Shown here in pieces: positions 1 through 9,442 of a stretch of DNA of 64,000 nt. Numbering within the stretch: the first letter of the stretch is position 1; every line of letters begins with the position of its first letter. The position numbers and the translations under genes are program-made. Where the stretch lies: NCBI GenBank assembly GCA_026004935.1, contig BPKC01000001.1, positions 186,001-250,000 of the forward strand, written 5' to 3'. The notes beneath the pieces are model-generated. The model saw only the letters and a list, made by a program, of their open reading frames with translations, was not told where the DNA came from and did not search any database. This stretch comes from Rhodothalassiaceae bacterium. Its GTDB lineage: Bacteria > Pseudomonadota > Alphaproteobacteria > Sphingomonadales > Rhodothalassiaceae.

Positions 1-1305
1 GACCGGGCGCTTCAGAGCGATCTCGCCTGGCGGATTGCGGCGGAGCTGACCACCCGCATCGGCCCCCGGCTTGCGGGGTCGCCGGCGGAGGCCCGGGCGC
101 GCGCGCTGATGGTCGAGCGGTTGAAGGCGCTGGGCTTCGCCAATGTCCGCATCGAGCCCTTCGCGCTTGCCGGCTGGCGGCGCGGGCGCGAGGAGGCCGC
201 CGTCGTCTCGCCCGCCCCGCAGCCGCTCGCGGTGACGGCGCTGGGCGGCTCGGTGGCCACCCCGCCGGACGGGATCACCGCGCCGGTGGTGCGCTTTCCC
301 GACCTTGCCGCGCTGGAAGCGGCGGCGGAGGGAAGCCTTGCCGGCCGCATCGCCTTCATCGATCTGAAGATGTTCCGCGCCCAGGACGGCTCGGGCTACG
401 GCGAGACCGTCGCGATCCGTTCGCGCGGCGCGGTGGCGGCGGCGAAGAAGGGCGCGGCGGCGGTGCTCATCCGCTCGGTCGGCACCGATTCGCACCGGCT
501 GCCGCATACCGGGATGATGCGTTACGAGGAGGCGGTGCCGAAAATTCCGGCGGCCGCCCTCTCCAACCCCGACGCCGACCAGCTCGCGCGCCTGCTCGCG
601 GATGGCGGCGAGGTCACCGTCCGCCTCCTGCTCACCCCGGACGGCGGGTTCACGGCCCGCTCCGGCAACGTGATCGCCGAGATTCCGGGAACCGACCGGG
701 CCGGAGAAATCGTGCTCCTCGGCGCGCATCTCGACAGCTGGGACCTCGGCACGGGGGCGATCGACGATGCCGCGGGTGTGGGCATCGTCACGGCCGCCGC
801 CAGGCTTGCGGCGGAGGCGGCCCCGCCGCGGCGGACCATCCGCGTCGTGCTCTTCGGCGCCGAGGAGGTGGGGCTCGTCGGCGCGCGGGCGTATCTGGAG
901 GCCCACAGGGACGAGATCGCCCGCCACATGCTGGTCACCGAGGCCGATTTCGGCACCGGCCGCGTCTGGCGACTGGAAAGCGGCGTGGGACGGGATGCGC
1001 CGGCCTTCGTCGACCGGCTCCATGCGCTGCTCAGGCCGCTCGGCATCGGCCGCGGGGGCAACGACTCGCTCGGCGGCTCCGACGTCTCGGTGCTGGCGCG
1101 CGCCGGCGTGCCGGCGATCGGCTTGAGGCAGGACGGCCTCGGCTACTTCGACATCCACCACACCGCCGACGACACCCTGGACAAGATCGACCCCGATGCG
1201 CTCGCCCAGGCGACGGCGGCCTGGGCCGTGACGGCCTTCCTCGCCGCCCATGGGCAAGAAGACCTGCGCGCGGGCGGACGCGCAGGCGAACCCCGCGGCG
1301 AGTAG
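1..1305 (+). CDS. M28-family zinc metallopeptidase, 5' end outside window
   Basis: The reading frame is open from the first base, so the true start lies upstream; 434 residues are visible. An early PA-like segment (about nt 200-650) is followed by the M28 catalytic domain. The zinc and catalytic motifs can be read directly: GAHLDSWD near nt 721, IDDAAG near 760, the acidic pair in FGAEEVG near 856, TEADFG near 937 and the last zinc histidine in HHTADD at 1156-1173. Members of this family are aminopeptidases or carboxypeptidases, usually exported. The signal peptide would be upstream and cannot be checked. The final 20 or so residues are Arg/Gly rich and low complexity. Peptidase assignment is secure; substrate is unknown. 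Confidence 0.9.
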   Translation, partial: DRALQSDLAWRIAAELTTRIGPRLAGSPAEARARALMVERLKALGFANVRIEPFALAGWRRGREEAAVVSPAPQPLAVTALGGSVATPPDGITAPVVRFPDLAALEAAAEGSLAGRIAFIDLKMFRAQDGSGYGETVAIRSRGAVAAAKKGAAAVLIRSVGTDSHRLPHTGMMRYEEAVPKIPAAALSNPDADQLARLLADGGEVTVRLLLTPDGGFTARSGNVIAEIPGTDRAGEIVLLGAHLDSWDLGTGAIDDAAGVGIVTAAARLAAEAAPPRRTIRVVLFGAEEVGLVGARAYLEAHRDEIARHMLVTEADFGTGRVWRLESGVGRDAPAFVDRLHALLRPLGIGRGGNDSLGGSDVSVLARAGVPAIGLRQDGLGYFDIHHTADDTLDKIDPDALAQATAAWAVTAFLAAHGQEDLRAGGRAGEPRGE

Positions 1306-1383
1306 GAACTTGTTAACCCGGGCTCGGAAGACTCGATCCTGGGTCGGTGCGCGGCGTGCCGGGCGGGCCGGCGGCATGGCGTT

Positions 1384-1399
1384 CGGCAGGCTTCTTGCA
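1384..1399 (+). promoter_or_regulatory. Candidate sigma-54 promoter
   Basis: The segment carries a GG dinucleotide at 1385-1386 and a GC at 1397-1398 with exactly 10 bases between them, in the context CGGCAGG-N4-TTGCA. This matches the -24/-12 layout of sigma-54 promoters apart from two positions of the -24 box. It would start transcription near 1410, about 50 bases before the chosen start of the next gene. Flagellar genes of several alphaproteobacteria use sigma-54, which fits the flagellin-like modules of that gene. The call is inference from one match. Confidence 0.35.
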
Positions 1400-1460
1400 T
1401 GGAACGCCATGCGCGCCGGGCCGCGCGACGCGTCCCGCGGCAGGATCGGGAGAAGGCTCC

Positions 1461-4319
1461 TTGGCGTTCGGCGGTGTCGGCATCTTCAGCGGGCTCAACA
1501 TCTCCGGGCTGTTTGCGACGCTCAAGCAGCAGCAGGAGGTGCTGAACGCGCCGCCCGAGCCCGTCGCGCTCGATCTGTCGGTGCTCGCGCTCAACGCCGT
1601 TCAGCTCGCCCCGCCGCCGGACGTCCATGGCCCGGCCGTGATCCCGCCCTGGAAGCTGCCCTCCGACCCGGCCAATGAATCGCTTGACCGGCGGCTGGCC
1701 GAGATCCGGGGGATCACGAGCTTCATCGACACCGGTGCGCCGCAGGTGGCCGCCGCGGGCGACGACGTCGATTCGCGCACGAGCTTCATCCTCTTCGACG
1801 CCCTGCGCAAGCTCGAGACGCTCGCGCTCTACGCGGCGGAAGATGCGACCCCGGACGCCTCGCTGCCCCGCCTCGACGCCCAGTTCCAGCAGGGCCTGCA
1901 GGAGATCCGGGATTTCATCGAGACCGCGCCGACGAAGGAGCTGACCTTTCTGACGGGCGATCTCGTGACCAAGGTCGAGCCGGAAGTGGATCTCGGCAGC
2001 GACACCTACGAGTTCACGGGGCGCGCGGTCGCGACCGGCACCCGCGACGATCCCCTTCCCGGCCTCACCGGCACCGAGACCTTCACCATCGCGATCACCA
2101 AGAACGGCACGACCGACAACATCCCGATCGACCTCTCCCAGGTCTCGGGGCCGCTGTCGATCAACAACATCGTAAACTTCATCAACCAGCAGATCGCCGC
2201 CGTACCGCTGCTCGATTCGAACGGTCAGCCCGTGCTGGATGCGAACGGCCAGCCGATACCGAAATTCGTGACCCGCCTCGAGGTCGTCTCGGACGAGAAA
2301 TACGATCACGCCATCAAGGTGGCGGGCAGCTCCACCGAGACCGTCTCCTTCCTGCCGCAGGCGAGCACGCCGACGGTCTTCGTCGCCGAGAACCGCACCG
2401 ATCTGCGCCTCGATCCCGCGGCACCCGACGCCGTCCTCCGGCGGCTCCAGGACGTCACGGCCGCCCTCGACCCGTTCCTCGAGACGACGATCGCCTCCAC
2501 CGACGCGGACGCCACGGCCATCGCCCAGGCCGCCTCGCCGGATGCCGCCCCGGTGAGCGCGGAAACCCGGGTCTTTGCGGTCGCCACCGATTCGCAGGGA
2601 TTCGTCTACACCGTGGGCCGGGCGGCCGGCGACTTCGGCAGCCAGCGCAACACGGCATCCGGCGAGGACGTCTTTCTGACCAAGCTCGATAGCAACGGCA
2701 ATGTCGTCTTCTCGCGGCTGCTCGGTACCGCCAAGGACGCCAGCGCCTTCGCGCTTGCGGTCGATGCCAGTGACAACGTCATCGTCGCCGGCTCCACGAC
2801 GGAAAATCTGGCGAGCGGCACCGTGCTCTCCGGCACCGACAGCTTCATCGCCAAATTCGATTCTGAGGGCGCGCTGCAGTTCGTCCAGCAGCTGGACACG
2901 GTCGCCGATGACGCGGCCCTCGACGTGACCACCACGGCCACCGGCGACATCGTCGTCACCGGCTATACCAAGGGGGCCGTCGATGCGGCGCACCCGGGCT
3001 TCGGGGGGCGCGACGTGCTGGCCCTGCGCTTCGACGGCACCACCGGTGCCCGCGTCGATACGGCGGTGATCGGTACGGCAGGCGACGAGCGGGGATCCGC
3101 GGTCGCCATCGCTCCCGACGGCAATGTGCTGGTGGCCTCGCGCGAGGACGGCCGTCTCGTCCTGCGCCGGCTCGATGCCGCCAATCTGTCCAGCGTGCTG
3201 GAGACGGTGGATCTCGGCGGCATCGGGCTCGGCGGCGAGATCGGCGCGATCCGGGTGGTCGGCAACGACGTGTTCGTGGCCGGCACGACGGCCGATTCCA
3301 CCTTTTCCGGTGGCGGGGCGACGGTGGTCACCGGCGCCCGGGGCGGCAAGGACGGCTTTCTCGTCAAGCTCACCGACAACGCGGGCACGCTGAGCCCCGG
3401 CACGCTCACCTTCTTCGGCACCGCCGAGGACGATGCCATCAACGACATCGCGGTCTCGGGCGGCAAGGTCTTCGTGGCCGGCAACACCCGCGGCGACATC
3501 TCGGGACTCGGGCGGCGCGGACCGCGGGATGCCTTCGTCGCGCGCTTCGATGCGGGGACGCTCGCCTTCGAGGAGGTGGAGCGTTTCGGCCTGGCGCTGG
3601 AGGAGCATGATGCGACCGCGATTGCGGCGCTCGACCAGGGGCCGGACGTGCTCGATCTCCTCGGCCTGCCGCTGGGGCCGGTCTCGCGGGTCGAGCCGCG
3701 CACGCTCGACGTCCAGACGACGGCGCGCCCCGGCGACTTCTTCGAGATCTCGATCAACGGCCGCGCGCCGCAGAAGATCACGCTCGAGGCCGGTGACACG
3801 CTGGAGGACCTTGCCGCGCGCATCAACCGGCTGTCCTTCAAGAACGAGATCAAGGCGACCGTGACCGCCGGCCAGCTCAAGATCGAGGCGCTCGGCACCA
3901 ATCAGGTGGATCTGATCGCGGGCGATCCCGGCAGGGATCTGCTCGCCAAATTCGGGGTGAAGCCCCAGCGCCTGCTGGGGGCGACCGCGCTGTTCGATCT
4001 CGACAATGCGGGCGCGAAGCGGCCGAGCGATCCCATCGTGCCGGAGGTGGGCGGCGTCTTCGGCTTGAAGCTCGCCCAGCCGCTCTCGCTCAAGGACAAG
4101 ACGGCGGCGCGCTTTTCGCTGCAGGTGATCCAGGATGCGATCGCGACCGTCCAGCGCGCCTTCCGCTCGCTCACTCCCGACCCGCTCTCCCTGATCCGCC
4201 CGGGGCTCGAGAGCACGGTGCCCCCGCCCGAGATCGCGGCGCAGATCTCCGAATACACGACCGCCCTGGCGCGCCTGCAGGCGATCAATCTCTCGGGCCC
4301 CGTCTCGCTCTTCCTCTAG
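1461..4319 (+). CDS. Large beta-propeller (SBBP-type) protein with flagellin-like modules
   Basis: About 952 residues from a TTG start chosen because GGGAGAAGG lies just upstream; an in-frame GTG at 1347 has no such site. The N-terminus (AFGGVGIFSGLNISGLF) is not a classical Sec signal. Residues about 370-730 hold tandem blades of the form FAVATDSQGFVYTVG / DVFLTKLDSNGNVVFS, typical of SBBP beta-propeller repeats. Residues about 757-833 (FEISINGRAPQKITLEAGD, then ARINRL) resemble the flagellin hook IN motif of filament and cap proteins, and a weaker similar module sits at about 203-260 (TFTIAITKNGT). The C-terminal 90 residues are helical. Some alphaproteobacterial flagellar regulatory proteins (FlaEY type) may be relatives, but I am not sure. 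Role is unknown; secretion by the flagellar export machine is a guess. Confidence 0.75.
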   Translation: MAFGGVGIFSGLNISGLFATLKQQQEVLNAPPEPVALDLSVLALNAVQLAPPPDVHGPAVIPPWKLPSDPANESLDRRLAEIRGITSFIDTGAPQVAAAGDDVDSRTSFILFDALRKLETLALYAAEDATPDASLPRLDAQFQQGLQEIRDFIETAPTKELTFLTGDLVTKVEPEVDLGSDTYEFTGRAVATGTRDDPLPGLTGTETFTIAITKNGTTDNIPIDLSQVSGPLSINNIVNFINQQIAAVPLLDSNGQPVLDANGQPIPKFVTRLEVVSDEKYDHAIKVAGSSTETVSFLPQASTPTVFVAENRTDLRLDPAAPDAVLRRLQDVTAALDPFLETTIASTDADATAIAQAASPDAAPVSAETRVFAVATDSQGFVYTVGRAAGDFGSQRNTASGEDVFLTKLDSNGNVVFSRLLGTAKDASAFALAVDASDNVIVAGSTTENLASGTVLSGTDSFIAKFDSEGALQFVQQLDTVADDAALDVTTTATGDIVVTGYTKGAVDAAHPGFGGRDVLALRFDGTTGARVDTAVIGTAGDERGSAVAIAPDGNVLVASREDGRLVLRRLDAANLSSVLETVDLGGIGLGGEIGAIRVVGNDVFVAGTTADSTFSGGGATVVTGARGGKDGFLVKLTDNAGTLSPGTLTFFGTAEDDAINDIAVSGGKVFVAGNTRGDISGLGRRGPRDAFVARFDAGTLAFEEVERFGLALEEHDATAIAALDQGPDVLDLLGLPLGPVSRVEPRTLDVQTTARPGDFFEISINGRAPQKITLEAGDTLEDLAARINRLSFKNEIKATVTAGQLKIEALGTNQVDLIAGDPGRDLLAKFGVKPQRLLGATALFDLDNAGAKRPSDPIVPEVGGVFGLKLAQPLSLKDKTAARFSLQVIQDAIATVQRAFRSLTPDPLSLIRPGLESTVPPPEIAAQISEYTTALARLQAINLSGPVSLFL

Positions 4320-4339
4320 CCGCCTCTTGCAGGAGGCCC

Positions 4340-4846
4340 GTGCAGCCGGCGACAATGCCGGCCATGAGAGTGCCCGCCATCATCCGCGCCGCAAGCCGGC
4401 ATCTGGTGACGGCCGCCGCGGCCGGCCTGCTCGCCACGGCCGGCCAGGCACGGGCCCGGGATGCCCCGGCGCAGGAGCCGGGGCCGCAAGGGCTCCGGCC
4501 GCTCAAGGAGCATTGTCTGGCGATCGCGGACATCCGCGCGGGCAGGGTGCTCGACGACGAGCGGATCCTGCTGCATCTGGCCGACGGGCGGGTCGTGCTG
4601 ATGCGGCTGAAGCGCGTCTGCCCGCAGCTGCTCTTCCACAGGAGCTTCCGCTTCGCCGGCGAGATGGGCCAGATCTGCGCGGAGCTCGACCGCATCGTCA
4701 CCCGCGCGGGGCTCAGATGCAGCATCGCGGGCTTTGCGCTGTGGCCCTGCGGCGGCCGCGCGCCCGAGCACCGCTTCTGCGCGCCGCCGGAAGGGTCGGG
4801 GGACCTTGCCGGCACGCTGCCCGATGACGAGGAGGAGGGACCCTAG
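4340..4846 (+). CDS. Small exported protein, DUF6491-like
   Basis: 168 residues from GTG 4340, which has AGGAGG only 3 bases upstream; ATG at 4355 or 4364 are alternatives with poor spacing. The N-terminus is a plausible Sec signal (basic start, then TAAAAGLLATAG, cleavage after QARA). The mature part has paired cysteines and the pattern VLDDERILLHLADGRVVLMRLKRVCPQL, here quoted in parts, which recalls the DUF6491 family (basic RIRS..VLDD..I then NRLPR.CP). Function is unknown. Its TAG stop shares the bases CTAG (4843-4846) with the stop of the convergent acyl-CoA synthetase. Confidence 0.65.
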   Translation: MQPATMPAMRVPAIIRAASRHLVTAAAAGLLATAGQARARDAPAQEPGPQGLRPLKEHCLAIADIRAGRVLDDERILLHLADGRVVLMRLKRVCPQLLFHRSFRFAGEMGQICAELDRIVTRAGLRCSIAGFALWPCGGRAPEHRFCAPPEGSGDLAGTLPDDEEEGP

Positions 4847-6426
4847 CCGAAGCGGCGCCTGAGCTCGCGGCGCAGCACCTTGCCCGTCGCGTTGCGGGGC
4901 AGCGCCTCGACGAAGACGACCCGGCGCGGCACCTTGTATCCGGCGATCTTCCCGCGGGCGAAGGCGATGAGCTCGTCAGGGTCCGGCGCGGCGCCCGGTG
5001 CCGGCACGACCACGGCGCAGACCTCCTCGCCCCAGCGCGCGGACGGGGTTCCGATCACCGCCACCTCGGCGACCGCCGGGTGCCGCTGGAGCACCGCCTC
5101 CACCTCCGCCGGATAGATGTTCTCGCCGCCCGAGATGATCATGTCGCGCACGCGGTCGACGACGTAGAGATAGCCGTCCGCGTCGCGGTAGCCGGCGTCT
5201 CCCGTCAGCAGCCAGCCGTCCTTCAGCACCTCGGCGGTCGCCTCCGGCCGGCCGGCATAGCCCCGCATCACCGTCGGCGTGCGCACGGCGATCTCGCCGA
5301 TCTCGCCGGGCGGAAGAGGCCGGCCCGCGGCATCGCGAATCTCGATCTCGACCCAGGGATAGGGAATGCCGGCCGAGCGCATCCGCGGGTTCCGCCCGTC
5401 CGGATCATGGTCCCGCGGCGGCAGATAGCTCACCGATCCGCCCGCCTCCGTCATGCCGTAGACCTGCAGCAGCCTGCCCCCGAAGGCGCGCACCGCCGCC
5501 GTGAGCAGCGGCAGCGGCGTCGGCGAGCCGCCGTAGTAGATGCAGTCGAGACTGGAAAGATCCGTCTCGCCGAAGGCCGGATGGGCGAGCAGCGCCTGCA
5601 TCATCGCCGGCACGAGGATCATGCGGGTGATCCGCTCGCGCGCGATCGCCTCCAGCACCGCGGCCGGATCGAAGCGGCGCTGGATGACGAGCCGCGCCCC
5701 GCCGTAAAGCCCGATCAGCGCCCAGACGTTGCCGGTGAGATGGAAGACCGGGGCCTGGACGAGCTGCACCGCATCCGGCCCCCAGAGCGGGAACTCGGGG
5801 TCATGGGCCCGCATCTCGTCCTCGAACCGCCGGGCCAGCACCACCGCCTTGTGGCTGATCTCGGCCCCCTTGGGCAGCCCCGTCGTGCCCGAGGTGTACA
5901 TCAGAAACAGCGGATCGGCGGGCCGCGGCCGGCATTGGGGCGCCTCGGCCGGCTGGCGCGCCCGCCAGCGCGCCCAGCCCTGGGCGGCGCCGTCATCCTC
6001 GGCATCGGTGACGAGCAGAAGCCGGGGGCGCTCTTCGAGGGCGGCCAGAGCCTCCGCCACCAGCGGCGCGAAGGCCTGGTCGAAGACGAGCACGGGCGGA
6101 CGCGAGTCGCCGAGGAGGGTCGCAAGCTCCGGGGCGGCGAGCCGCCAGTTGAGGCTCGTCATCACCGCGCCGATGCGGGCGGCGGCGAACAGCAGCTCGA
6201 AATAGGCGGCGCCGTTCTGGCCGAAATGGGCGATCCGGTCCCCGGGCTGGACGCCGGCCGCAAGCAGCCCCTGGGCGACCCGGTTCGCGCGCTCGTCCAA
6301 CGCGCCATAGGTGATCCGCTCGCCCTCGAAGACGAGCGCCTCATGCCCCGCCCGTTCGCGGGCATGCCGCGTCAGGATGTCGCCGACCGTCTCGATCGCG
6401 GCCTCCCCGGCCGGCCCGTCGCGCAT
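4843..6426 (-). CDS. AMP-binding acyl-CoA synthetase (acid-CoA ligase)
   Basis: 527 residues of the ANL superfamily. The ATP-binding P-loop reads YTSGTTGLPKGAEISH, the adenylate motif YGMTEAGG, the hinge region GWLLTGD and the C-terminal GGENIYPAEVE; the catalytic lysine lies in PRNATGKVLRREL at the end. The layout is that of medium- or long-chain fatty acid or aromatic acid CoA ligases, which make acyl-CoA from acid, ATP and CoA. Start ATG 6426 has GAGGGA upstream; an in-frame start at 6495 would add 23 low-complexity residues. It stands alone between convergent and divergent neighbours, so the substrate cannot be inferred. Confidence 0.9.
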   Translation of the reverse strand: MRDGPAGEAAIETVGDILTRHARERAGHEALVFEGERITYGALDERANRVAQGLLAAGVQPGDRIAHFGQNGAAYFELLFAAARIGAVMTSLNWRLAAPELATLLGDSRPPVLVFDQAFAPLVAEALAALEERPRLLLVTDAEDDGAAQGWARWRARQPAEAPQCRPRPADPLFLMYTSGTTGLPKGAEISHKAVVLARRFEDEMRAHDPEFPLWGPDAVQLVQAPVFHLTGNVWALIGLYGGARLVIQRRFDPAAVLEAIARERITRMILVPAMMQALLAHPAFGETDLSSLDCIYYGGSPTPLPLLTAAVRAFGGRLLQVYGMTEAGGSVSYLPPRDHDPDGRNPRMRSAGIPYPWVEIEIRDAAGRPLPPGEIGEIAVRTPTVMRGYAGRPEATAEVLKDGWLLTGDAGYRDADGYLYVVDRVRDMIISGGENIYPAEVEAVLQRHPAVAEVAVIGTPSARWGEEVCAVVVPAPGAAPDPDELIAFARGKIAGYKVPRRVVFVEALPRNATGKVLRRELRRRFG

Positions 6427-6592
6427 CGCGTCGATCCCTCGCTCCGCTCGCCTCGGACGCAGGCGAGGATAGCCGCTGCGTCCGGGCGCACGCAATTTGC
6501 CGGAACCGGGCGGGCGGCGCCTTCGGCTTGCGGGCGCGCGGGGTGCGGCCTAAAGCTCGCCTGCGGATGCGCAGGAACGGAACCCGCCCGCC

Positions 6593-7663
6593 ATGGTCGA
6601 CCGCCTCTATCCCTTTGTGAGGCCCCTGCTCTTCGCCCTGCCGGCGGAGACCGCGCACCGGCTCGTGATCGCCGGCCTGCGGCTGCTGCCGCCCGGGCCG
6701 CCGCCCGACGTCGATCCGCGGCTTGCGGTCCGGGCGCTTGGCCTGACCTTTCCCTCGCCCGTCGGGCTTGCCGCCGGGTTCGACAAGAACGCCGAGGCCG
6801 CGGACCGCCTGTTCCGCTTCGGCTTCGGCTTCGCCGAGGTCGGCACCGTGACCCCGCGCCCGCAGGCGGGCAACCCGCGCCCGCGCCTGTTCCGCCTCGT
6901 CGCCGATGAGGCGGTGATCAACCGCATGGGCTTCAACAATGCCGGGGCCGAGGTGGTGGCGCGGCGGCTCCAGCGCATGCGGGCGCGCCAAGGCCGGCTC
7001 GGCCTCGGGCCGATCGGCGTCAACATCGGCGCAAACCGCGCGAGCCCCGATCCGGTCGCGGACTACGCCTTCGGCCTCGCCCGCTTCGCGCCGCTTGCGG
7101 ACTTTCTCGTCATCAACGTCTCCTCGCCGAACACGCCCGGGCTGAGGCGGCTGCAGGAGGGCGAGCCGCTCGCCCGGCTTCTCGATGCCCTGCGCGCCTG
7201 GCGCGCCGGCCCGCCGCCGCATCCGCCCGTGCTGCTCAAGATCGCCCCCGACATGGATGAGGGGCGGCTCGCGGCGCTGGTGGAGGCGGTGCTTGCGGCC
7301 CCGGTGGCGGGCCTCGTCGTCTCCAACACCACGACCGCGCGCCCGGCCGGACTTTCCGGCCGCCACGCGCAGCAGCAGGGCGGACTCTCGGGCCGGCCGC
7401 TTCTTGCGCCGTCCACGCGGATGCTGGCGCAGGTCTACCGGCTGACGGGCGGGCGGCTGCCGCTGGTCGGCGTCGGCGGGATCGCGGACGCGGCGGACGC
7501 CTATGCGAAGATCCGGGCGGGGGCGACGCTGGTCGAGCTCTATACGGCCCTCGTCTTTCATGGCCCCGGGCTGGTGCGGCGGCTGCTCGTGCAGCTCCCG
7601 CGTCTTCTCGAGGCCGACGGCTTCGCCTCCATCGCCGAGGCCGTCGGCGCCGATCACCGCTAG
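6593..7663 (+). CDS. pyrD: Dihydroorotate dehydrogenase (quinone), class 2
   Basis: 356 residues. It oxidises dihydroorotate to orotate with ubiquinone in de novo pyrimidine synthesis, at the inner face of the membrane. The N-terminal amphipathic stretch (LYPFVRPLLFALPAETAHRL) is the quinone-tunnel helix pair that marks class 2. FMN and active-site motifs are GLAAGFDKNAEA, MGFNNAG, the catalytic serine in NVSSPNTPG (about residue 177), LLKIAPD, SNTT and GVGGI. Length and order agree with the family. Its stop overlaps the stop of convergent xerC by 4 bp (CTAG). Confidence 0.97.
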   Translation: MVDRLYPFVRPLLFALPAETAHRLVIAGLRLLPPGPPPDVDPRLAVRALGLTFPSPVGLAAGFDKNAEAADRLFRFGFGFAEVGTVTPRPQAGNPRPRLFRLVADEAVINRMGFNNAGAEVVARRLQRMRARQGRLGLGPIGVNIGANRASPDPVADYAFGLARFAPLADFLVINVSSPNTPGLRRLQEGEPLARLLDALRAWRAGPPPHPPVLLKIAPDMDEGRLAALVEAVLAAPVAGLVVSNTTTARPAGLSGRHAQQQGGLSGRPLLAPSTRMLAQVYRLTGGRLPLVGVGGIADAADAYAKIRAGATLVELYTALVFHGPGLVRRLLVQLPRLLEADGFASIAEAVGADHR

Positions 7664-8619
7664 CCGCCGCGGCGCCGGCGCGCGCGCGGATGCGCCCGGG
7701 CGTAGGTCCCGCGCAGCATGCGCTCGTCGACTCGGGTGTAGATCTGCGTCGTCGACAGCGACGCATGGCCCAGCAGTTCCTGGATGCTGCGCAGATCCGC
7801 CCCGGCCTCGAGCAGATGGGTGGCGAAGGAGTGGCGCAGCGCATGCGGGGTGGCCGTCTCGGGCAGGCCGAGGCGGCGGCGCAGCGCCGTCATGCGCGCC
7901 TGCACCGCCCGCGCCCCGAGCGGCCGCCCGCGGCGCGAGCGGAACAGCGGCTCGTCGGGCCCGATCGCGAAGGGAAGGGCGGCGCGGTAATCCTCGACGG
8001 CGGCGCGCACCACGGCCAGCACCGGCACGATCCGCTCGCGCCCGCCCTTGCCGACGATCCGGAGCACCCCGTCCTCGCCGAAGCTGCGCGCGCTCAGCGC
8101 CAGCGCCTCGCCGATGCGCAGGCCGCAGCCGTAGAGCAGCATGAACAGCGCCCGGTCCCTGAGCGCCATCCAGTCGGCGGCGCCCCGGCCGCCCTGCGCC
8201 TCGATCAGCAGCGCCATGTCGTCGCGCGACAGCGCCCGCGGCACCCCGCGCCGCGCCGGCGGCGTGCGGATCAGCGCGAAGGCCGGATTGGCGATCCCGT
8301 GCCGGCGCTTCAGATACCGCAGGAAGCTGCGCGCCGCCGCCATCATCCGCGCCTGGGAGGCCGCGGCCGGACGCGCGGGCGCGAGCTGCGCAAGACCGGC
8401 GCGCCATTCAGAAACATCGAGCAACGCGATATCCTTCAGACCGAGCGGCCCGCCGCGCAGCCCCGCGACCGCCTCCAGGAGCCGCGCGACATCCCGTCCG
8501 TAACCATCCAAGGTATTGTCGCTGCATTTTCTTTCGGCCTTGAGATGCGCGAGCCAGCCGCGCCCGGCCTCCTGAAGATCGGCATGCAGTCGCGCGGATG
8601 TGAAATGTTTTGAAAACAT
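7660..8619 (-). CDS. xerC: Tyrosine recombinase XerC
   Basis: 319 residues. It acts with XerD at dif to resolve chromosome dimers. The N-terminal SAM-like core-binding domain starts near WLAHLKAERKCSDNTLDGY. The catalytic set is complete: Arg in YGCGLRIGEALAL, Lys in GKGGRERIVP, HALRHSFATHLLE, His in LLGHASLSTTQIY and the nucleophilic Tyr in that last motif. ATG 8619 was chosen because it gives the usual family length; the frame stays open upstream to 9333 but that part is non-homologous and lies over a divergent gene. XerC rather than a phage integrase is favoured by the housekeeping context and the absence of attachment repeats. Confidence 0.93.
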   Translation of the reverse strand: MFSKHFTSARLHADLQEAGRGWLAHLKAERKCSDNTLDGYGRDVARLLEAVAGLRGGPLGLKDIALLDVSEWRAGLAQLAPARPAAASQARMMAAARSFLRYLKRRHGIANPAFALIRTPPARRGVPRALSRDDMALLIEAQGGRGAADWMALRDRALFMLLYGCGLRIGEALALSARSFGEDGVLRIVGKGGRERIVPVLAVVRAAVEDYRAALPFAIGPDEPLFRSRRGRPLGARAVQARMTALRRRLGLPETATPHALRHSFATHLLEAGADLRSIQELLGHASLSTTQIYTRVDERMLRGTYARAHPRARRRRGG

Positions 8620-8883
8620 GTGATTCGCGTCCCGGCCGAGGATGGGCGTAGAATGCCAGAGTGATGCAGCAGCGACAACCGCGCCCCTGCCGCCGGTGGC
8701 GGCCGGCGGGTGAAATGGATGTTGGCGAAACGGGACGTGGCGGTTATGTGGAAGCAGGGCGGAAGACCGGGAGCGGGTGCGGAACGGGATGATGGAAAGC
8801 GGCATGTGGAAGCGCACGGGAGGGCGGCCCGCGTCGTGGCGCTGCCGCTCGGGGCGCGGGCCTGCGGTGGGGAAAGACGGGCG

Positions 8884-9423
8884 ATGATGGCGCTTCCCGG
8901 CCAGACGGGTTCCAGCGTGCACGCCGTGCATTTCGGCCCCTCGCGGCTGACCCAGGCGGCGGACCGGCTTGCGCTCGAGCGGTTCCGCGGCCAGCTGAAG
9001 GGCGAGCGGGTCCGACGCCTGTTCGACCACTGGCTCTCGCTGTGTCCCGACGTCGGCGTCCCGCGCCGGGCGGACATCAATCCCCGCGCGGTGAAGGATC
9101 TTCTGCCCTACCTCATCATGTGGGACTATGTGCCGGGCAAGCGCACGGCGCGCATCCGGCTGGCGGGCACCCAGGTCGTCGACCTTCTGCCCTTCGAGCC
9201 CACGGGGCGCGAGACGGCGCAGATGCTGCCGGGCGAATGGATCGCGCTGTTCCGCGCCCATGTGCCGCAGTTCTACGGCGAGCAGCGGCCCATGAGCTAT
9301 CATCTCTCCATGTCGCCCGTCGGCCGCCCCCACATCGCCATCGAGCTCCTGATGCTGCCGCTCAGGCGCGAGGGGGAACTTGCGACCATGGGGCTTGCGA
9401 CCTTCGACCGCCTCGAATTCTAG
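8884..9423 (+). CDS. PAS_5-type sensory/regulatory domain protein
   Basis: 179 residues from ATG 8884, preceded by GGGGAAAG; an upstream ATG at 8710 would add 58 residues that do not resemble the family. The pattern RRLFDHWLSLCP, PRRADINP, LLPYLIMWDY and ARIRLAGTQV is that of the PAS_5 family common in alphaproteobacteria, where a tryptophan/aspartate-rich N-terminus leads into a small PAS fold. No output domain, membrane segment or HTH is visible. Such proteins probably sense or bind a ligand, but none is well characterised by me. It is divergent from xerC across 264 bases. Confidence 0.8.
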   Translation: MMALPGQTGSSVHAVHFGPSRLTQAADRLALERFRGQLKGERVRRLFDHWLSLCPDVGVPRRADINPRAVKDLLPYLIMWDYVPGKRTARIRLAGTQVVDLLPFEPTGRETAQMLPGEWIALFRAHVPQFYGEQRPMSYHLSMSPVGRPHIAIELLMLPLRREGELATMGLATFDRLEF

Positions 9424-9442
9424 GAGGCGGGCGGGGACCGCT

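Noticed and set aside
1143-4355. Very long minus-strand open frame opposite the beta-propeller gene
   Set aside because: It is an antisense shadow in GC-rich DNA: Arg/Gly/Glu rich, no recognisable domain, and covers a plus-strand gene with clear repeats and a start signal.
7660-8619. Phage or island integrase
   Set aside because: Length and motif set match XerC, no attachment repeats or phage genes lie nearby, and neighbours are housekeeping genes.
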